NCBI RefSeq assembly: GCF_002973595.1
Contig: NZ_PVEO01000002.1
Location: 1-64,000 of the forward strand
From: Jejuia pallidilutea
GTDB taxonomy: Bacteria > Bacteroidota > Bacteroidia > Flavobacteriales > Flavobacteriaceae
DNA: 64,000 bases
Reading direction: 5' to 3'
A model generated the notes under the pieces. It did not search any database, had not been told where the DNA came from, and saw only the letters and a list, made by a program, of their open reading frames with translations. Shown one piece after another: positions 9,089-17,617 of this stretch (within the stretch, counting starts at the first letter, position 1; each line of letters starts with the position of its first letter). A program made the translations under genes and the position numbers.

Positions 9089-9457
9089 ATGAAAAATACC
9101 CTCCTACTATTGTCCGTATTACTTTTGTCGTCTTGTTACCAATCTGAAAGAAATTGTACAGATTTTAAAACTGGAAAATTCTACAGCGAATCAACCACTA
9201 ATGGTGTTCTATATACATCAGAATTCATTAGAACAGAAACATTGCAAATTGAGACTTACAACAATCGTGTAGATTCTTCTGAAGTAAGGTGGATAAACGA
9301 TTGTGAGGTAATTTTTAGAACTATTAACCCTAAGAACATGGCTGAACAAAAGGATATACATCTTAAAATTCTAACCACAACCGATTCGTCTTACACTTAC
9401 GAATATTCGTATGTTGGTGAGGTGAATAAAGCCAAAGGTACTGCTTACAGAAAATAA
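9089..9457 (+). CDS. Small lipoprotein of unknown function
   Basis: 122 aa beginning with a lipoprotein signal peptide (lipobox LSSC, lipidated Cys16). The mature part has two further cysteines (near residues 22 and 72), predicted beta-strand-rich. No catalytic motif is recognised. From memory, related flavobacterial proteins are sometimes wrongly labelled DNA topoisomerase IV; nothing here supports that. It lies 38 nt after the XRE gene but has its own promoter word, and it converges with the gene at 9462-9962. Confidence 0.7.
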   Translation: MKNTLLLLSVLLLSSCYQSERNCTDFKTGKFYSESTTNGVLYTSEFIRTETLQIETYNNRVDSSEVRWINDCEVIFRTINPKNMAEQKDIHLKILTTTDSSYTYEYSYVGEVNKAKGTAYRK

Positions 9458-9461
9458 CAAC

Positions 9462-9962
9462 TTAATCAAAGGGATATAAAAAAGATTCTACTGTGTTGAA
9501 CTCTACTGTTTTATCATCATTTATATAGTAGGCAACAAACACCTCGCCCCAATATTCTCCATCCGAAAAATCGGCTATTATCCATTTATGGTTTAATAGT
9601 TTTACTGTATTTATAAGCATTTTTCTACCTTCAGAAGAAGCATAAGGCACTACGGGATGCTGCCCCTTAAATTCGTTTGTACTATAAATCGCATCCTTTA
9701 TTAGCGGTATAAGTTCGCTAACATCATAACCATCTTTTTCAAAATAACTAATTGCATCTTCGTTACGCTCCAAGTTAAAGTGTGAAAGATTCAATATTTG
9801 GTCTTGCAGAATAATTAAAGAGTCTTTCAAAGCTGAAACTTTAGAGTTTGCGCTGTCCAATTTTCTATTTTGGTTTTCAAAAATACGTTTTGCATTAGCG
9901 TATTGAAAAACCACCAACAGTAACGTAAACACAAACAGGTACATAAAAATTCTTCGTTTCAT
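9462..9962 (-). CDS. Membrane-anchored coiled-coil protein of unknown function
   Basis: 166 aa. One N-terminal hydrophobic segment (about 4-22) is followed by a short coiled coil (about 30-60, heptad-like Leu/Ile spacing) and a C-terminal globular part with aromatic residues (ADFSDGEYWGEVFVAYY). Probably exported with an N-in anchor. Family not recognised. It starts only 5 nt downstream of the MBL hydrolase stop, so the two form an operon. It could be named a hydrolase by neighbour transfer, but no catalytic residues are visible. Confidence 0.7.
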   Translation of the reverse strand: MKRRIFMYLFVFTLLLVVFQYANAKRIFENQNRKLDSANSKVSALKDSLIILQDQILNLSHFNLERNEDAISYFEKDGYDVSELIPLIKDAIYSTNEFKGQHPVVPYASSEGRKMLINTVKLLNHKWIIADFSDGEYWGEVFVAYYINDDKTVEFNTVESFLYPFD

Positions 9963-9967
9963 CTTTA

Positions 9968-10729
9968 TTAAATTGTAATTTTTAAATTATCGTAGGCTAA
10001 AAACACATTTTCTGGCAATTGTTTTTGCACTTCCGCATGAAAGCCCAACATATGGCTAATATGTGTTAAATAGGCACGTTCTGGATTTATTTTTTTTATA
10101 AACTCCAAAGCCTCTTCTAAATTAAAATGAGAATAATGCGGCTCAATTCTTAGTGCATTTACCACAAGCGTTTTAACGCCTTTTATTTTATCTATTTCTT
10201 TTTTGGGCATATAGTTAATATCGGTAGTATAGCAAAAATCGTTTAACCGAAAACCAAAAACGTCTAATTTAAAGTGCAACCCCTTTACCGGCAAAACTGT
10301 TAAGTTGCCTATTTTAAATGCCTTGTTTTTTAGTTTATTAATTTTTACGGTAGGAGCTCCAGGGTACTTATTTTCAGTTTCAAAAATATAATCGAAGCGT
10401 TTTTTTAATGATTTTATTACCCTTTTGTGAGCATAAATAGAAATATCGCCCTGTTTAAAGTAAAATGGCCTAATATCGTCGAGTCCTAAAACATGATCGG
10501 AATGTTCGTGGGTAAATAAAATACCATCGATTTTCTCACAACCGCAACGCAACATTTGCTGCCTAAAGTCCGGACCACAATCTATTACATAACTATAATC
10601 ATCCCATTCTATTAAAACTGATGTTCTTAAACGTTTATCCCTAAAGTCATTACTTAAGCAAACAGGATGCTTACTCCCTATTACAGGAATACCTTGCGAT
10701 GTGCCAGTACCTAGAAAAGTAACCTTCAA
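9968..10729 (-). CDS. MBL-fold metallo-hydrolase (PhnP-like)
   Basis: 253-aa cytoplasmic metallo-beta-lactamase-fold phosphodiesterase-type enzyme. The di-zinc motif HEHSDH is at 74-79, preceded by VIDCGPDFR (48-56), with further metal ligands in YTTDINY and YLTHISH near the C-terminus. The GTGTSQGIP start (7-15) is typical of the PhnP/YcbX-like subgroup that cleaves cyclic phosphate diesters. Actual substrate unknown. First gene of a two-gene operon with 9462-9962, transcribed from a promoter word at 10748-10755. Confidence 0.88.
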   Translation of the reverse strand: MKVTFLGTGTSQGIPVIGSKHPVCLSNDFRDKRLRTSVLIEWDDYSYVIDCGPDFRQQMLRCGCEKIDGILFTHEHSDHVLGLDDIRPFYFKQGDISIYAHKRVIKSLKKRFDYIFETENKYPGAPTVKINKLKNKAFKIGNLTVLPVKGLHFKLDVFGFRLNDFCYTTDINYMPKKEIDKIKGVKTLVVNALRIEPHYSHFNLEEALEFIKKINPERAYLTHISHMLGFHAEVQKQLPENVFLAYDNLKITI

Positions 10730-10747
10730 AATGTATGGTTTTTAAAA

Positions 10748-10755
10748 CAAAAATA
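10748..10755 (-). promoter_or_regulatory. -7 element of the MBL hydrolase gene
   Basis: TATTTTTG on the minus strand matches TAnnTTTG, 19 nt before the start codon at 10729. Confidence 0.45.
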
Positions 10756-10788
10756 GGGTTATTTTTTTGTAAACTATGGTTATTTGGT

Positions 10789-10796
10789 ATCTTTAC
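10789..10796 (+). promoter_or_regulatory. -7 element of the gene at 10825
   Basis: TATCTTTA (one mismatch to TAnnTTTG), with TTG at 10767-10769 giving a 19-nt spacer, which is right for the Bacteroidota -33/-7 promoter. Confidence 0.5.
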
Positions 10797-10824
10797 GCAA
10801 AAATTGTATTAACCTATATAGCTT

Positions 10825-12309
10825 ATGGAAATTAGCATACATGGTGACAGAGAATTTGATGATATTCCTTCATTAAAATCGAAAGCTCTCAGAATAAATC
10901 TTAATCAAAATATTTACGGATCATTTGCTGAAATTGGCGCTGGACAAGAAACCGCTAGACATTTTTTTAGAGCTGGTGGTGCCTCTGGTACAATAGCCAA
11001 GGCAATGTCTGCTTACGACAAAGATTTTAGTGATGCTATCTATGGAATGGAAGATGATAGGCGCTACGTTACCGAATCTAGATTGCGCAAAATGCTTTCG
11101 CATGAAATGGCATTAATGGAAGAGCGTATTACTAGAGATAAAAACCCTGACAAAATATTTTTTACCTACGCCAACACGGTAGCAACTATAGATTTTGCTA
11201 AGCAGTTTAAAGGCCATGGCTGGGTAGGAATTAAATACCAAGTTGAAGCTGGCGCAGAGTACAACGAAATTATTCTTCATATAAGATTTAAGGAAACCGA
11301 TGCACGTTTGCAACAAGAAACCCTAGGGGTTTTAGGCACAAACCTTATTTACGGCGCATTTTACAAGTATAACGAACCAAAAAAATTACTACGTTACTTG
11401 TACGACCATTTAGATAAAGACCAACTGGAAATAGATACCATAAATTTCTCTGGCCCAGTATTTAAAAATGTAGACAACCGCTTAATGAGTTTGCAATTGG
11501 TTAAAAACGGTATGACGGATGCCGTAATGTTTGGCCCTGACGGAAACAACGTTTTACCCGCTCGCATATTCTACAAGAAAAATATACTTGCACTTAGAGG
11601 TAGTTTTAGGCCTGTTACAAAGGTGAATATGGCTATGTATGAGAAATCATACGAGATATTTGTAAAAGAAAATAAAGTAGACCCTGAAAAAACAGTTGTT
11701 GTTTTTGAAATAACGCTTTCTAACCTTCGTGCTGAAGGCAAAATAGATGAACAAGATTTTATTGATAGAGCAGATTTATTATGTGCTCTGGGACAATCTG
11801 TAATGATTTCGAATTTCCAGGAATATTACAAAGTGGTAGAATACTTCTCTAAATATACCAAAGCAAGAATGGGACTAGCTATGGGAGTTAGTAATTTGGT
11901 GGATATTTTTGACGAAAAATACTATAGGCACATTAGTGGTGGTATTCTAGAAGCATTTGGCAAATTATTCTTTAAGGATTTAAAAGTATACCTATACCCA
12001 ATGTTTGATCCTGAAACAGGAGAATTGATAAATAGTGAGAATCTTAAGGTTTATCCGCGTATGAAAGAACTATACAAATTCTTTAAATACAATGGCAAGG
12101 TAATAGACATTAAAGATTACGATGAAAGCATTATGAATATTTTCTCTAGAGAAGCATTACAAATGATAGAGACAGGAGAACCTGGTTGGGAAGAAATGCT
12201 TCCAGAGGGTACCGCAGATTTAATAAAAGACTTTAGATTATTTGGTTATACCAGAAGACCTTTAAAACCTCTTACCTTAAAGCGCAGAACTGTTGCAAAG
12301 AAAAAATAG
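10825..12309 (+). CDS. Conserved cytoplasmic protein of unknown function
   Basis: 494 aa without signal peptide or membrane segment. The N-terminal block with FAEIGAGQETARHFFRAGG (about 34-53) followed by SGTIAKAMSAYDKDFSDAIYG is highly characteristic of a protein family I know from many Bacteroidota and some other phyla, but no activity has been established to my knowledge. Database labels such as nicotinate-nucleotide adenylyltransferase or TonB-dependent receptor appear to be transferred errors: there is no nucleotidyltransferase HxGH motif and no beta-barrel. The C-terminus is very basic (LKRRTVAKKK). Single-gene unit, convergent with bcp. Confidence 0.75.
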   Translation: MEISIHGDREFDDIPSLKSKALRINLNQNIYGSFAEIGAGQETARHFFRAGGASGTIAKAMSAYDKDFSDAIYGMEDDRRYVTESRLRKMLSHEMALMEERITRDKNPDKIFFTYANTVATIDFAKQFKGHGWVGIKYQVEAGAEYNEIILHIRFKETDARLQQETLGVLGTNLIYGAFYKYNEPKKLLRYLYDHLDKDQLEIDTINFSGPVFKNVDNRLMSLQLVKNGMTDAVMFGPDGNNVLPARIFYKKNILALRGSFRPVTKVNMAMYEKSYEIFVKENKVDPEKTVVVFEITLSNLRAEGKIDEQDFIDRADLLCALGQSVMISNFQEYYKVVEYFSKYTKARMGLAMGVSNLVDIFDEKYYRHISGGILEAFGKLFFKDLKVYLYPMFDPETGELINSENLKVYPRMKELYKFFKYNGKVIDIKDYDESIMNIFSREALQMIETGEPGWEEMLPEGTADLIKDFRLFGYTRRPLKPLTLKRRTVAKKK

Positions 12310-12315
12310 AAAATA

Positions 12316-12358
12316 AGGTCTGAAGCGTATTATTTTACACAATAAACTTTTCAGACCT
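12316..12358. terminator. Long-loop hairpin between convergent genes
   Basis: AGGTCTGAA (12316-12324) pairs with TTCAGACCT (12350-12358) across a 25-nt loop between the stops of the gene at 10825 and bcp. It is a plausible bidirectional terminator, but the loop is long. Confidence 0.45.
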
Positions 12359-12363
12359 ATATT

Positions 12364-12819
12364 TTATGCATCTAGTATTTGTGCTGCGTGTGCCTTAGTT
12401 TTTACTTTTAATATTACATCTTCAATTACTCCGTTCTCATCAATTACAAAAGTAGTTCTATGAATACCATCGTATTCCTTACCCATAAATTTTTTAGGGC
12501 CCCAAACACCAAAAGCCTCAATTACCGATTTATCTTCATCTGCTAAAAGCGGATATTTAAATCCGTATTTGTTTTTAAAATTAGATTGTCGTTTAGCGCT
12601 ATCTGCACTTACACCCAAAATTTCATAACCCTGAGCCTGAAAACGCTCAAAATTATCATTTAGATCGCATGCTTCTGCTGTACACCCTGGCGTACTTGCC
12701 TTTGGATAAAAGAATACCACAAGTTTCTTTCCTTTATAATCACTTAATTGAACTGTGTTTCCTTGCTCATCTAAGGCTTTAAAATCGGGTGCCTTATCCC
12801 CTGCTTTTAATGTTGTCAT
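12364..12819 (-). CDS. bcp: Thioredoxin-dependent thiol peroxidase (Bcp/PrxQ)
   Basis: 151-aa peroxiredoxin of the Bcp/PrxQ class, which reduces hydroperoxides using thioredoxin. The active block YPKASTPGCTAEACDLND contains peroxidatic Cys46 and resolving Cys51, the spacing typical of atypical 2-Cys PrxQ. Full length. It is divergent from nth across a 53-nt gap that holds a -7 word for each gene; promoters this close are likely to interfere or be co-regulated, which suits two oxidative-damage genes. Confidence 0.93.
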   Translation of the reverse strand: MTTLKAGDKAPDFKALDEQGNTVQLSDYKGKKLVVFFYPKASTPGCTAEACDLNDNFERFQAQGYEILGVSADSAKRQSNFKNKYGFKYPLLADEDKSVIEAFGVWGPKKFMGKEYDGIHRTTFVIDENGVIEDVILKVKTKAHAAQILDA

Positions 12820-12844
12820 ATCTTTTTTTTGTTTAATAATTCAT

Positions 12845-12852
12845 TAACTTTG
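12845..12852 (+). promoter_or_regulatory. -7 element of nth
   Basis: TAACTTTG matches TAnnTTTG, 20 nt before the nth ATG. Confidence 0.5.
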
Positions 12853-12857
12853 TTTGA

Positions 12858-12865
12858 CAAAAATA
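12858..12865 (-). promoter_or_regulatory. -7 element of bcp
   Basis: TATTTTTG on the minus strand, 39 nt before the bcp start and only 5 nt from the nth -7 element on the other strand. Confidence 0.45.
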
Positions 12866-12872
12866 CAACCTA

Positions 12873-13532
12873 ATGACCAAACAAGAAAGTGTAGCCTTCG
12901 TTATAAAAACGTTAAATGATATTTACCCACATATTCCTATTCCTTTAGACCATAAAGATCCTTACACATTATTAATAGCCGTTTTACTATCTGCCCAAAG
13001 TACCGATGTTCGCGTAAACCAAATCACGCCGCTTTTATTTGAAATTGCCGATAATCCCTATGATATGGTAAAACTATCTGTGGAAGAAATTAGAGATATT
13101 ATAAAACCCGTAGGTTTATCGCCAATGAAAAGCAAAGGTATTTATGGTTTATCAAATATTTTAATTGAAAAGCATAACGGAAAAGTTCCTAAAAGTTTTG
13201 AAGCGCTAGAAGCACTTCCAGCTGTTGGCCACAAAACAGCAAGTGTAGTAATGTCTCAAGCCTTTGGTGTTCCTGCGTTTCCTGTAGACACCCATATTCA
13301 CCGATTAATGTATAGATGGAATTTAAGCTCGGGCAAAAACGTGGTTCAAACCGAGAAGGATGCTAAACGACTGTTTCCTAAAGAGCTATGGAACGACTTA
13401 CATTTACAAATTATTTGGTATGGACGTGAATACTCTCCTGCCCGTGGTTGGGATTTAGAGAAAGATGTGATTACTAAAACTATTGGCAGAAAATCGGTTA
13501 TAAAAGACTATTATAAAAAGAAAAAATCCTGA
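12873..13532 (+). CDS. nth: Endonuclease III, cysteine-free form lacking the Fe-S cluster
   Basis: 219-aa HhH-GPD DNA glycosylase/AP lyase of base excision repair, removing oxidised pyrimidines. The helix-hairpin-helix LPAVGHKTA carries catalytic Lys121, and VDTHIHRL carries Asp139. In Escherichia coli Nth the C-terminus holds four cysteines binding a 4Fe-4S cluster; here the equivalent region reads YGREYSPARGW and the whole protein contains no cysteine, so the cluster must be absent. The catalytic core is otherwise intact and full length. Confidence 0.92.
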   Translation: MTKQESVAFVIKTLNDIYPHIPIPLDHKDPYTLLIAVLLSAQSTDVRVNQITPLLFEIADNPYDMVKLSVEEIRDIIKPVGLSPMKSKGIYGLSNILIEKHNGKVPKSFEALEALPAVGHKTASVVMSQAFGVPAFPVDTHIHRLMYRWNLSSGKNVVQTEKDAKRLFPKELWNDLHLQIIWYGREYSPARGWDLEKDVITKTIGRKSVIKDYYKKKKS

Positions 13533-13549
13533 TTTTCAAGTCAGGATTT
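13524..13549. terminator. Bidirectional terminator between nth and a 48-aa ORF
   Basis: Nine-base-pair stem AAATCCTGA / TCAGGATTT with an 8-nt loop, beginning inside the last codons of nth and flanked by A- and T-rich runs. It can serve both convergent genes. Confidence 0.75.
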
Positions 13550-13558
13550 CTTTAAATA

Positions 13559-13705
13559 TCAATTAAGAAGTATTTCAAATTTCTTCTCTTTGCCTTTAAC
13601 TACATCTAAAGCCTTAGAATAATTTAAAAGAAAATTAATTGTTTCGTCTTTAGGCTTAAGAGGCTTTGTATTTTCAATTGAGTTTTCGGAGTAAAGTTTT
13701 GCCAT
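13559..13705 (-). CDS. Small conserved-looking protein, 48 aa
   Basis: Short frame ATG at 13705 to TGA at 13559. It begins MAKLYSENS and has the central segment TINFLLNYSKALDV, a pattern I recall from small uncharacterised proteins near nth or elsewhere in Flavobacteriaceae. It is hydrophilic and lysine-rich, has no signal peptide and ends next to the terminator shared with nth. The function is unknown. Expression is supported only by coding appearance, the terminator and the recalled family resemblance. Confidence 0.6.
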   Translation of the reverse strand: MAKLYSENSIENTKPLKPKDETINFLLNYSKALDVVKGKEKKFEILLN

Positions 13706-14010
13706 TTTACTAATTTAAGGGTTAATTCAAAATAATAACGCAGCAAACTTTTTTATATTGTATAGTATTTTTGTTTTGTATTAAGAGACATTCTGGAAAG
13801 CAGCATTTCTATTGGCTATAACTACACCTAAAACTCTAGACTTAACTTGTAGACTATACGTAACCGCATTAGGGATTGCAGTGGAAAGCCCACAGCGGAG
13901 CCATAGCGGAGTGAGGACTTGCAACGGAAAGCGCGACCCGAGTACGTATGTTTATTGAAAATTTCTAGAGGAACATCGAGGGGAATGCCCAAAATATTTT
14001 GTATACCTGA
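13706..14010. repeat. Non-coding stretch with a GC-rich REP-like repeat
   Basis: No gene seen. Within an AT-rich spacer, 13860-13945 is strikingly GC-rich and contains two imperfect direct copies of TTGCAGTGGAAAGC (13876-13889) and TTGCAACGGAAAGC (13919-13932), separated by GGAGCCATAGCGGAGTGAGG. I recall similar GGAAAGC-type elements scattered between genes in flavobacterial genomes. It may be a mobile REP-like element or a structured RNA. It lies downstream of the ECF sigma gene stop. Confidence 0.45.
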
Positions 14011-14595
14011 TTAATTGGTTAAAACAATATTATGCTTATCAATTATCTTTCTTAAATTAATAAGAGCATAACGCATGCGCCCTAATGCTGTATTGATGCT
14101 AACCCCAGTGCGGTCTGATATTTCCTTAAAACTCATATCATTGTAAATACGCATCATAAGTACTTCTTTTTGGTCTTCTGGCAACTCATCTACCAAACGT
14201 CTCACATCGTTTTCTACTTGTTCCTTAATAATACTTTTTTCTGCATTTAACGTGCTATCGCTTAGTACTGAAAAAATACTAAACTCTCCTGTATTATCAA
14301 ATTTTGGCATCCTATTGCTTTTTCTAAAATAATCGATCACCAAATTATGCGCTATACGCATCACCCATGGTAAAAATTTACCTTCTTCATTATAAGCGCC
14401 ACGTTTTAAGGTACGTATTACTTTAATAAATGTATCTTGAAAAATATCTTCGGCTACATCCTTGTCGTATACCTTAGAATAAATAAAACTGTAAATTTTG
14501 TGTTTGTGTCTACCTATAAGTGTTTCTAGTGCGCTTTCTTGTCCTGCAATGTAGTTGCTAACCAAAGTAGCATCAGTAATAAGTTCTTTTTGCAT
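14011..14595 (-). CDS. ECF-type RNA polymerase sigma factor
   Basis: 194 aa with sigma-70 region 2 (about 20-90; DVAEDIFQDTFIKV, RIAHNLVIDYFR) and region 4 (about 130-185; LPEDQKEVLMMRIYNDMSFKEIS). Only these two regions are present, as in ECF factors. The open frame reaches a TTG at 14622, but the ATG at 14595 (MQKEL) is the natural start. No anti-sigma gene is adjacent. It is divergent from uvrA. Homologues in this position are common in Flavobacteriia, so it is probably a core rather than an acquired regulator. Confidence 0.9.
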   Translation of the reverse strand: MQKELITDATLVSNYIAGQESALETLIGRHKHKIYSFIYSKVYDKDVAEDIFQDTFIKVIRTLKRGAYNEEGKFLPWVMRIAHNLVIDYFRKSNRMPKFDNTGEFSIFSVLSDSTLNAEKSIIKEQVENDVRRLVDELPEDQKEVLMMRIYNDMSFKEISDRTGVSINTALGRMRYALINLRKIIDKHNIVLTN

Positions 14596-14802
14596 AATAT
14601 TTACTTTTAATGCACGAAGCAATACTTCTTCGAGGCTTGGGGTTATTCGTTTTTAAAAGTAATATTATGCTATAGGCTAGTGTTTTAATGAGTTATTAAC
14701 AATTCAAATATAACAACAATCATTCCTAAAAAGCAAAAATTAATACCTTTTTTTAACATTTCACTTAACTATTCTTCATTTTTTAAGCTCACATAGTTAT
14801 AG

Positions 14803-14810
14803 TATCTTTG
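14803..14810 (+). promoter_or_regulatory. -7 element of uvrA
   Basis: TATCTTTG matches TAnnTTTG exactly, 23 nt before the uvrA ATG. No SOS-like palindrome was recognised around it. Confidence 0.5.
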
Positions 14811-14833
14811 CAAAATTATTCCCTTTAAAGCCT

Positions 14834-17617
14834 ATGAATACTGCTATTTCTAAAGTAAACCCAAAAGAAAATATTATTATAAAAGGTGCAAAATTGCACA
14901 ACTTAAAAAATATTGATGTTGTTATTCCAAGAAATAAATTAGTGGTGATTACTGGGCTATCGGGCTCTGGAAAGTCTAGTTTAGCTTTTGATACACTATA
15001 TGCAGAGGGACAAAGACGTTATGTGGAAAGCTTATCTAGTTATGCACGCCAATTTTTGGGAAGACTCAATAAACCAAAGGTAGATTACATTAAAGGTATT
15101 GCCCCCGCTATTGCCATAGAGCAAAAGGTAAACTCTACTAATCCGCGCTCTACTGTTGGCACTACAACAGAGATTTATGATTATTTAAAGTTACTTTTTG
15201 CTAGAATTGGAAAAACATACTCCCCCATTTCTGGTGAAGAAGTTAAAAAGAATACAGTTAACGATGTACTTAACCATATTATGTCGTTTCAAGAGCGCGA
15301 TAAATTATTGCTCCTTGCCCCTATTTATTTAGAAGAAGGTCGCACTATGGCAGACAAATTGAAAACCCTACAACAACAAGGATATGCCAGAGTAAAAGTA
15401 AATAATGACGTTGTAAGGATTGATGATATAAAAACCGCTCCTGAACAAGAAAAGGTTTTGTTGGTTGTGGATAGAATTATTGTAAAACATGAGGAAGATT
15501 TTAAAAATAGACTAGCAGATGCCATACAAACAGCTTTTTTTGAAGGCAAAGGCGAATGTATTGTTGAAAACCTTAATGATAGCAAGCAACACACATTTAG
15601 CAATAAATTTGAACTAGATGGTATGTCGTTTTTAGAACCTAATGTTCATCTTTTTAGTTTTAACAATCCTTACGGCGCATGCCCAAAATGCGAAGGCTAC
15701 GGCGATATTATTGGTATAGATGAAGATTTGGTAATACCTAATACAGGTCTTTCGGTATATGAAAATGCTATTTTTCCATGGCGAGGCGACAGCATGAGCT
15801 GGTATAAAGAGCAATTGGTTAATAAATCCCATAAATTTAATTTTCCAATACATAAACCTTATTTCGAACTCTCAGCTGAACAAAAACAATTAATATGGGA
15901 TGGCAATCAGTATTTTGAAGGTTTAAATTCTTTTTTTGCAGAATTAGAAGCCAAGGCCTATAAAATTCAAAATCGGGTAATGCTATCGCGCTACCGCGGA
16001 AAAACCAAATGTAAAACCTGTAATGGCAAGCGTTTACGCCCTGAAGCTAATTATGTTAAAATTAATGGTGTTACCATAACCGATTTGGTAGAAATGCCAA
16101 TAAAAAAATTGATTCAGTTTTTTAAAGAACTAGAGCTTAACGACTATGACACACAAATTGCAAATCGCCTTTTAAAAGAGATTAATAATAGATTGTCTTT
16201 TCTTGCCAATGTTGGATTAGATTATTTGACTTTAAACCGAAAATCGAATACACTCTCTGGTGGTGAAAGCCAACGTATTAATCTAGCGACTTCGTTAGGC
16301 AGTAGTCTAGTAGGTTCTATGTATATTCTAGATGAACCTAGTATTGGTCTTCACCCAAAAGATACGGAACGATTGATTTCAGTTTTACAATCGTTGCGTG
16401 ATTTAGGGAATACGGTTATTGTGGTTGAACACGATGAAGATATTATGAAAGCTGCCGATAGCATTATTGATATTGGTCCAGAAGCTGGTACTTTTGGTGG
16501 TAATGTAGTAGCCAATGGAACTTTTGAAGAAATTTTAGCATCTGCTTCTTTAACTGCAAAGTATTTAAATGAGCGTTTAAAAATTGAAGTCCCAAAAAAA
16601 AGGAGAACTTCAAAATACTACGTTGATATTAAAGGGGCTCGTGAAAATAACTTAAAAAATATTGATGTACGTTTTCCTTTGGAAATGCTAACTGTAATAA
16701 CAGGTGTTTCTGGAAGTGGTAAAAGTACTTTGGTAAAAAAGATTTTATATCCAGCTTTACAAAAAAAACTAACTGATTTTAGCGATAAGGCTGGACAATT
16801 TTCTAGCTTAGAAGGTAATTTTAGCAATATTAAAAACATCGAATTTATAGATCAAAACCCTATAGGCAGGTCTTCACGCTCAAATCCAGTTACCTACATT
16901 AAGGCTTATGATGATATTCGCGCTTTATATTCTAAACAAAAGCTTAGCAAGATTAGAAATTACCAAGCTAAACATTTTTCGTTTAACGTAGATGGCGGAC
17001 GCTGTGAGACTTGTAAAGGCGAAGGTGAAGTAACAATTGAAATGCAATTTATGGCCGATGTGCATCTAGAATGCGAAACCTGTGGTGGCAAACGCTTCAA
17101 AAAAGAAGTATTAGAAGTAACATTTGCCAATAAAACCATTGATGATATTTTAAATTTAACAATAGATGACGCTATAACTTTTTTTAACGCCAACCAACAA
17201 GACAAAATAAAAAACAAATTGCAACCTTTACAAGATGTTGGATTAGGCTATGTAACCCTTGGCCAAAGTTCCTCTACACTTTCTGGTGGCGAAGCCCAAC
17301 GTATAAAACTAGCTACCTTTTTAGGAAAAGGCAACACTAAAGATAAAGCACTTTTTATTTTTGATGAACCTACCACAGGACTTCACTTTCATGACATACA
17401 AAAGCTATTAAAGTCCTTTAATGCTTTAATAGCAAAAGGACACTCCATTATTGTAGTTGAACACAATTTAGAGTTAATTAAATGCGCTGATTATATTATT
17501 GATTTAGGACCCGATGGCGGTGAAGAAGGCGGACATTTAGTTGCCTATGGCACACCGGAAGATATTGTTAGAGTAAAAACTTCTGAAACTGGGAAATATT
17601 TAAAGGACAAACTCTAA
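14834..17617 (+). CDS. uvrA: Excinuclease ABC subunit A
   Basis: 927-aa damage-sensing ATPase of nucleotide excision repair, acting with UvrB on DNA. It has two ABC modules: Walker A GLSGSGKSS (41-49) and GVSGSGKST (about 625), signature motifs LSGGESQR and LSGGEAQR, and Walker B ILDEPSIGLH and IFDEPTTGLH. The zinc modules CPKCEGYG, CKTCNGKR, CETCKGEG and CETCGGKR are all present. Length matches the family. It stands alone, divergent from the ECF sigma gene. Flavobacteria often carry a second UvrA; which paralogue this is cannot be settled here. Confidence 0.96.
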   Translation: MNTAISKVNPKENIIIKGAKLHNLKNIDVVIPRNKLVVITGLSGSGKSSLAFDTLYAEGQRRYVESLSSYARQFLGRLNKPKVDYIKGIAPAIAIEQKVNSTNPRSTVGTTTEIYDYLKLLFARIGKTYSPISGEEVKKNTVNDVLNHIMSFQERDKLLLLAPIYLEEGRTMADKLKTLQQQGYARVKVNNDVVRIDDIKTAPEQEKVLLVVDRIIVKHEEDFKNRLADAIQTAFFEGKGECIVENLNDSKQHTFSNKFELDGMSFLEPNVHLFSFNNPYGACPKCEGYGDIIGIDEDLVIPNTGLSVYENAIFPWRGDSMSWYKEQLVNKSHKFNFPIHKPYFELSAEQKQLIWDGNQYFEGLNSFFAELEAKAYKIQNRVMLSRYRGKTKCKTCNGKRLRPEANYVKINGVTITDLVEMPIKKLIQFFKELELNDYDTQIANRLLKEINNRLSFLANVGLDYLTLNRKSNTLSGGESQRINLATSLGSSLVGSMYILDEPSIGLHPKDTERLISVLQSLRDLGNTVIVVEHDEDIMKAADSIIDIGPEAGTFGGNVVANGTFEEILASASLTAKYLNERLKIEVPKKRRTSKYYVDIKGARENNLKNIDVRFPLEMLTVITGVSGSGKSTLVKKILYPALQKKLTDFSDKAGQFSSLEGNFSNIKNIEFIDQNPIGRSSRSNPVTYIKAYDDIRALYSKQKLSKIRNYQAKHFSFNVDGGRCETCKGEGEVTIEMQFMADVHLECETCGGKRFKKEVLEVTFANKTIDDILNLTIDDAITFFNANQQDKIKNKLQPLQDVGLGYVTLGQSSSTLSGGEAQRIKLATFLGKGNTKDKALFIFDEPTTGLHFHDIQKLLKSFNALIAKGHSIIVVEHNLELIKCADYIIDLGPDGGEEGGHLVAYGTPEDIVRVKTSETGKYLKDKL

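Noticed and set aside
13860-13945. tRNA or tmRNA gene in the GC-rich spacer
   Set aside because: No acceptor stem or anticodon arm can be folded by eye and the two arms are direct, not inverted, repeats.
14596-14622. TTG start of the ECF sigma factor
   Set aside because: The internal ATG at 14595 gives the usual N-terminus for the family.
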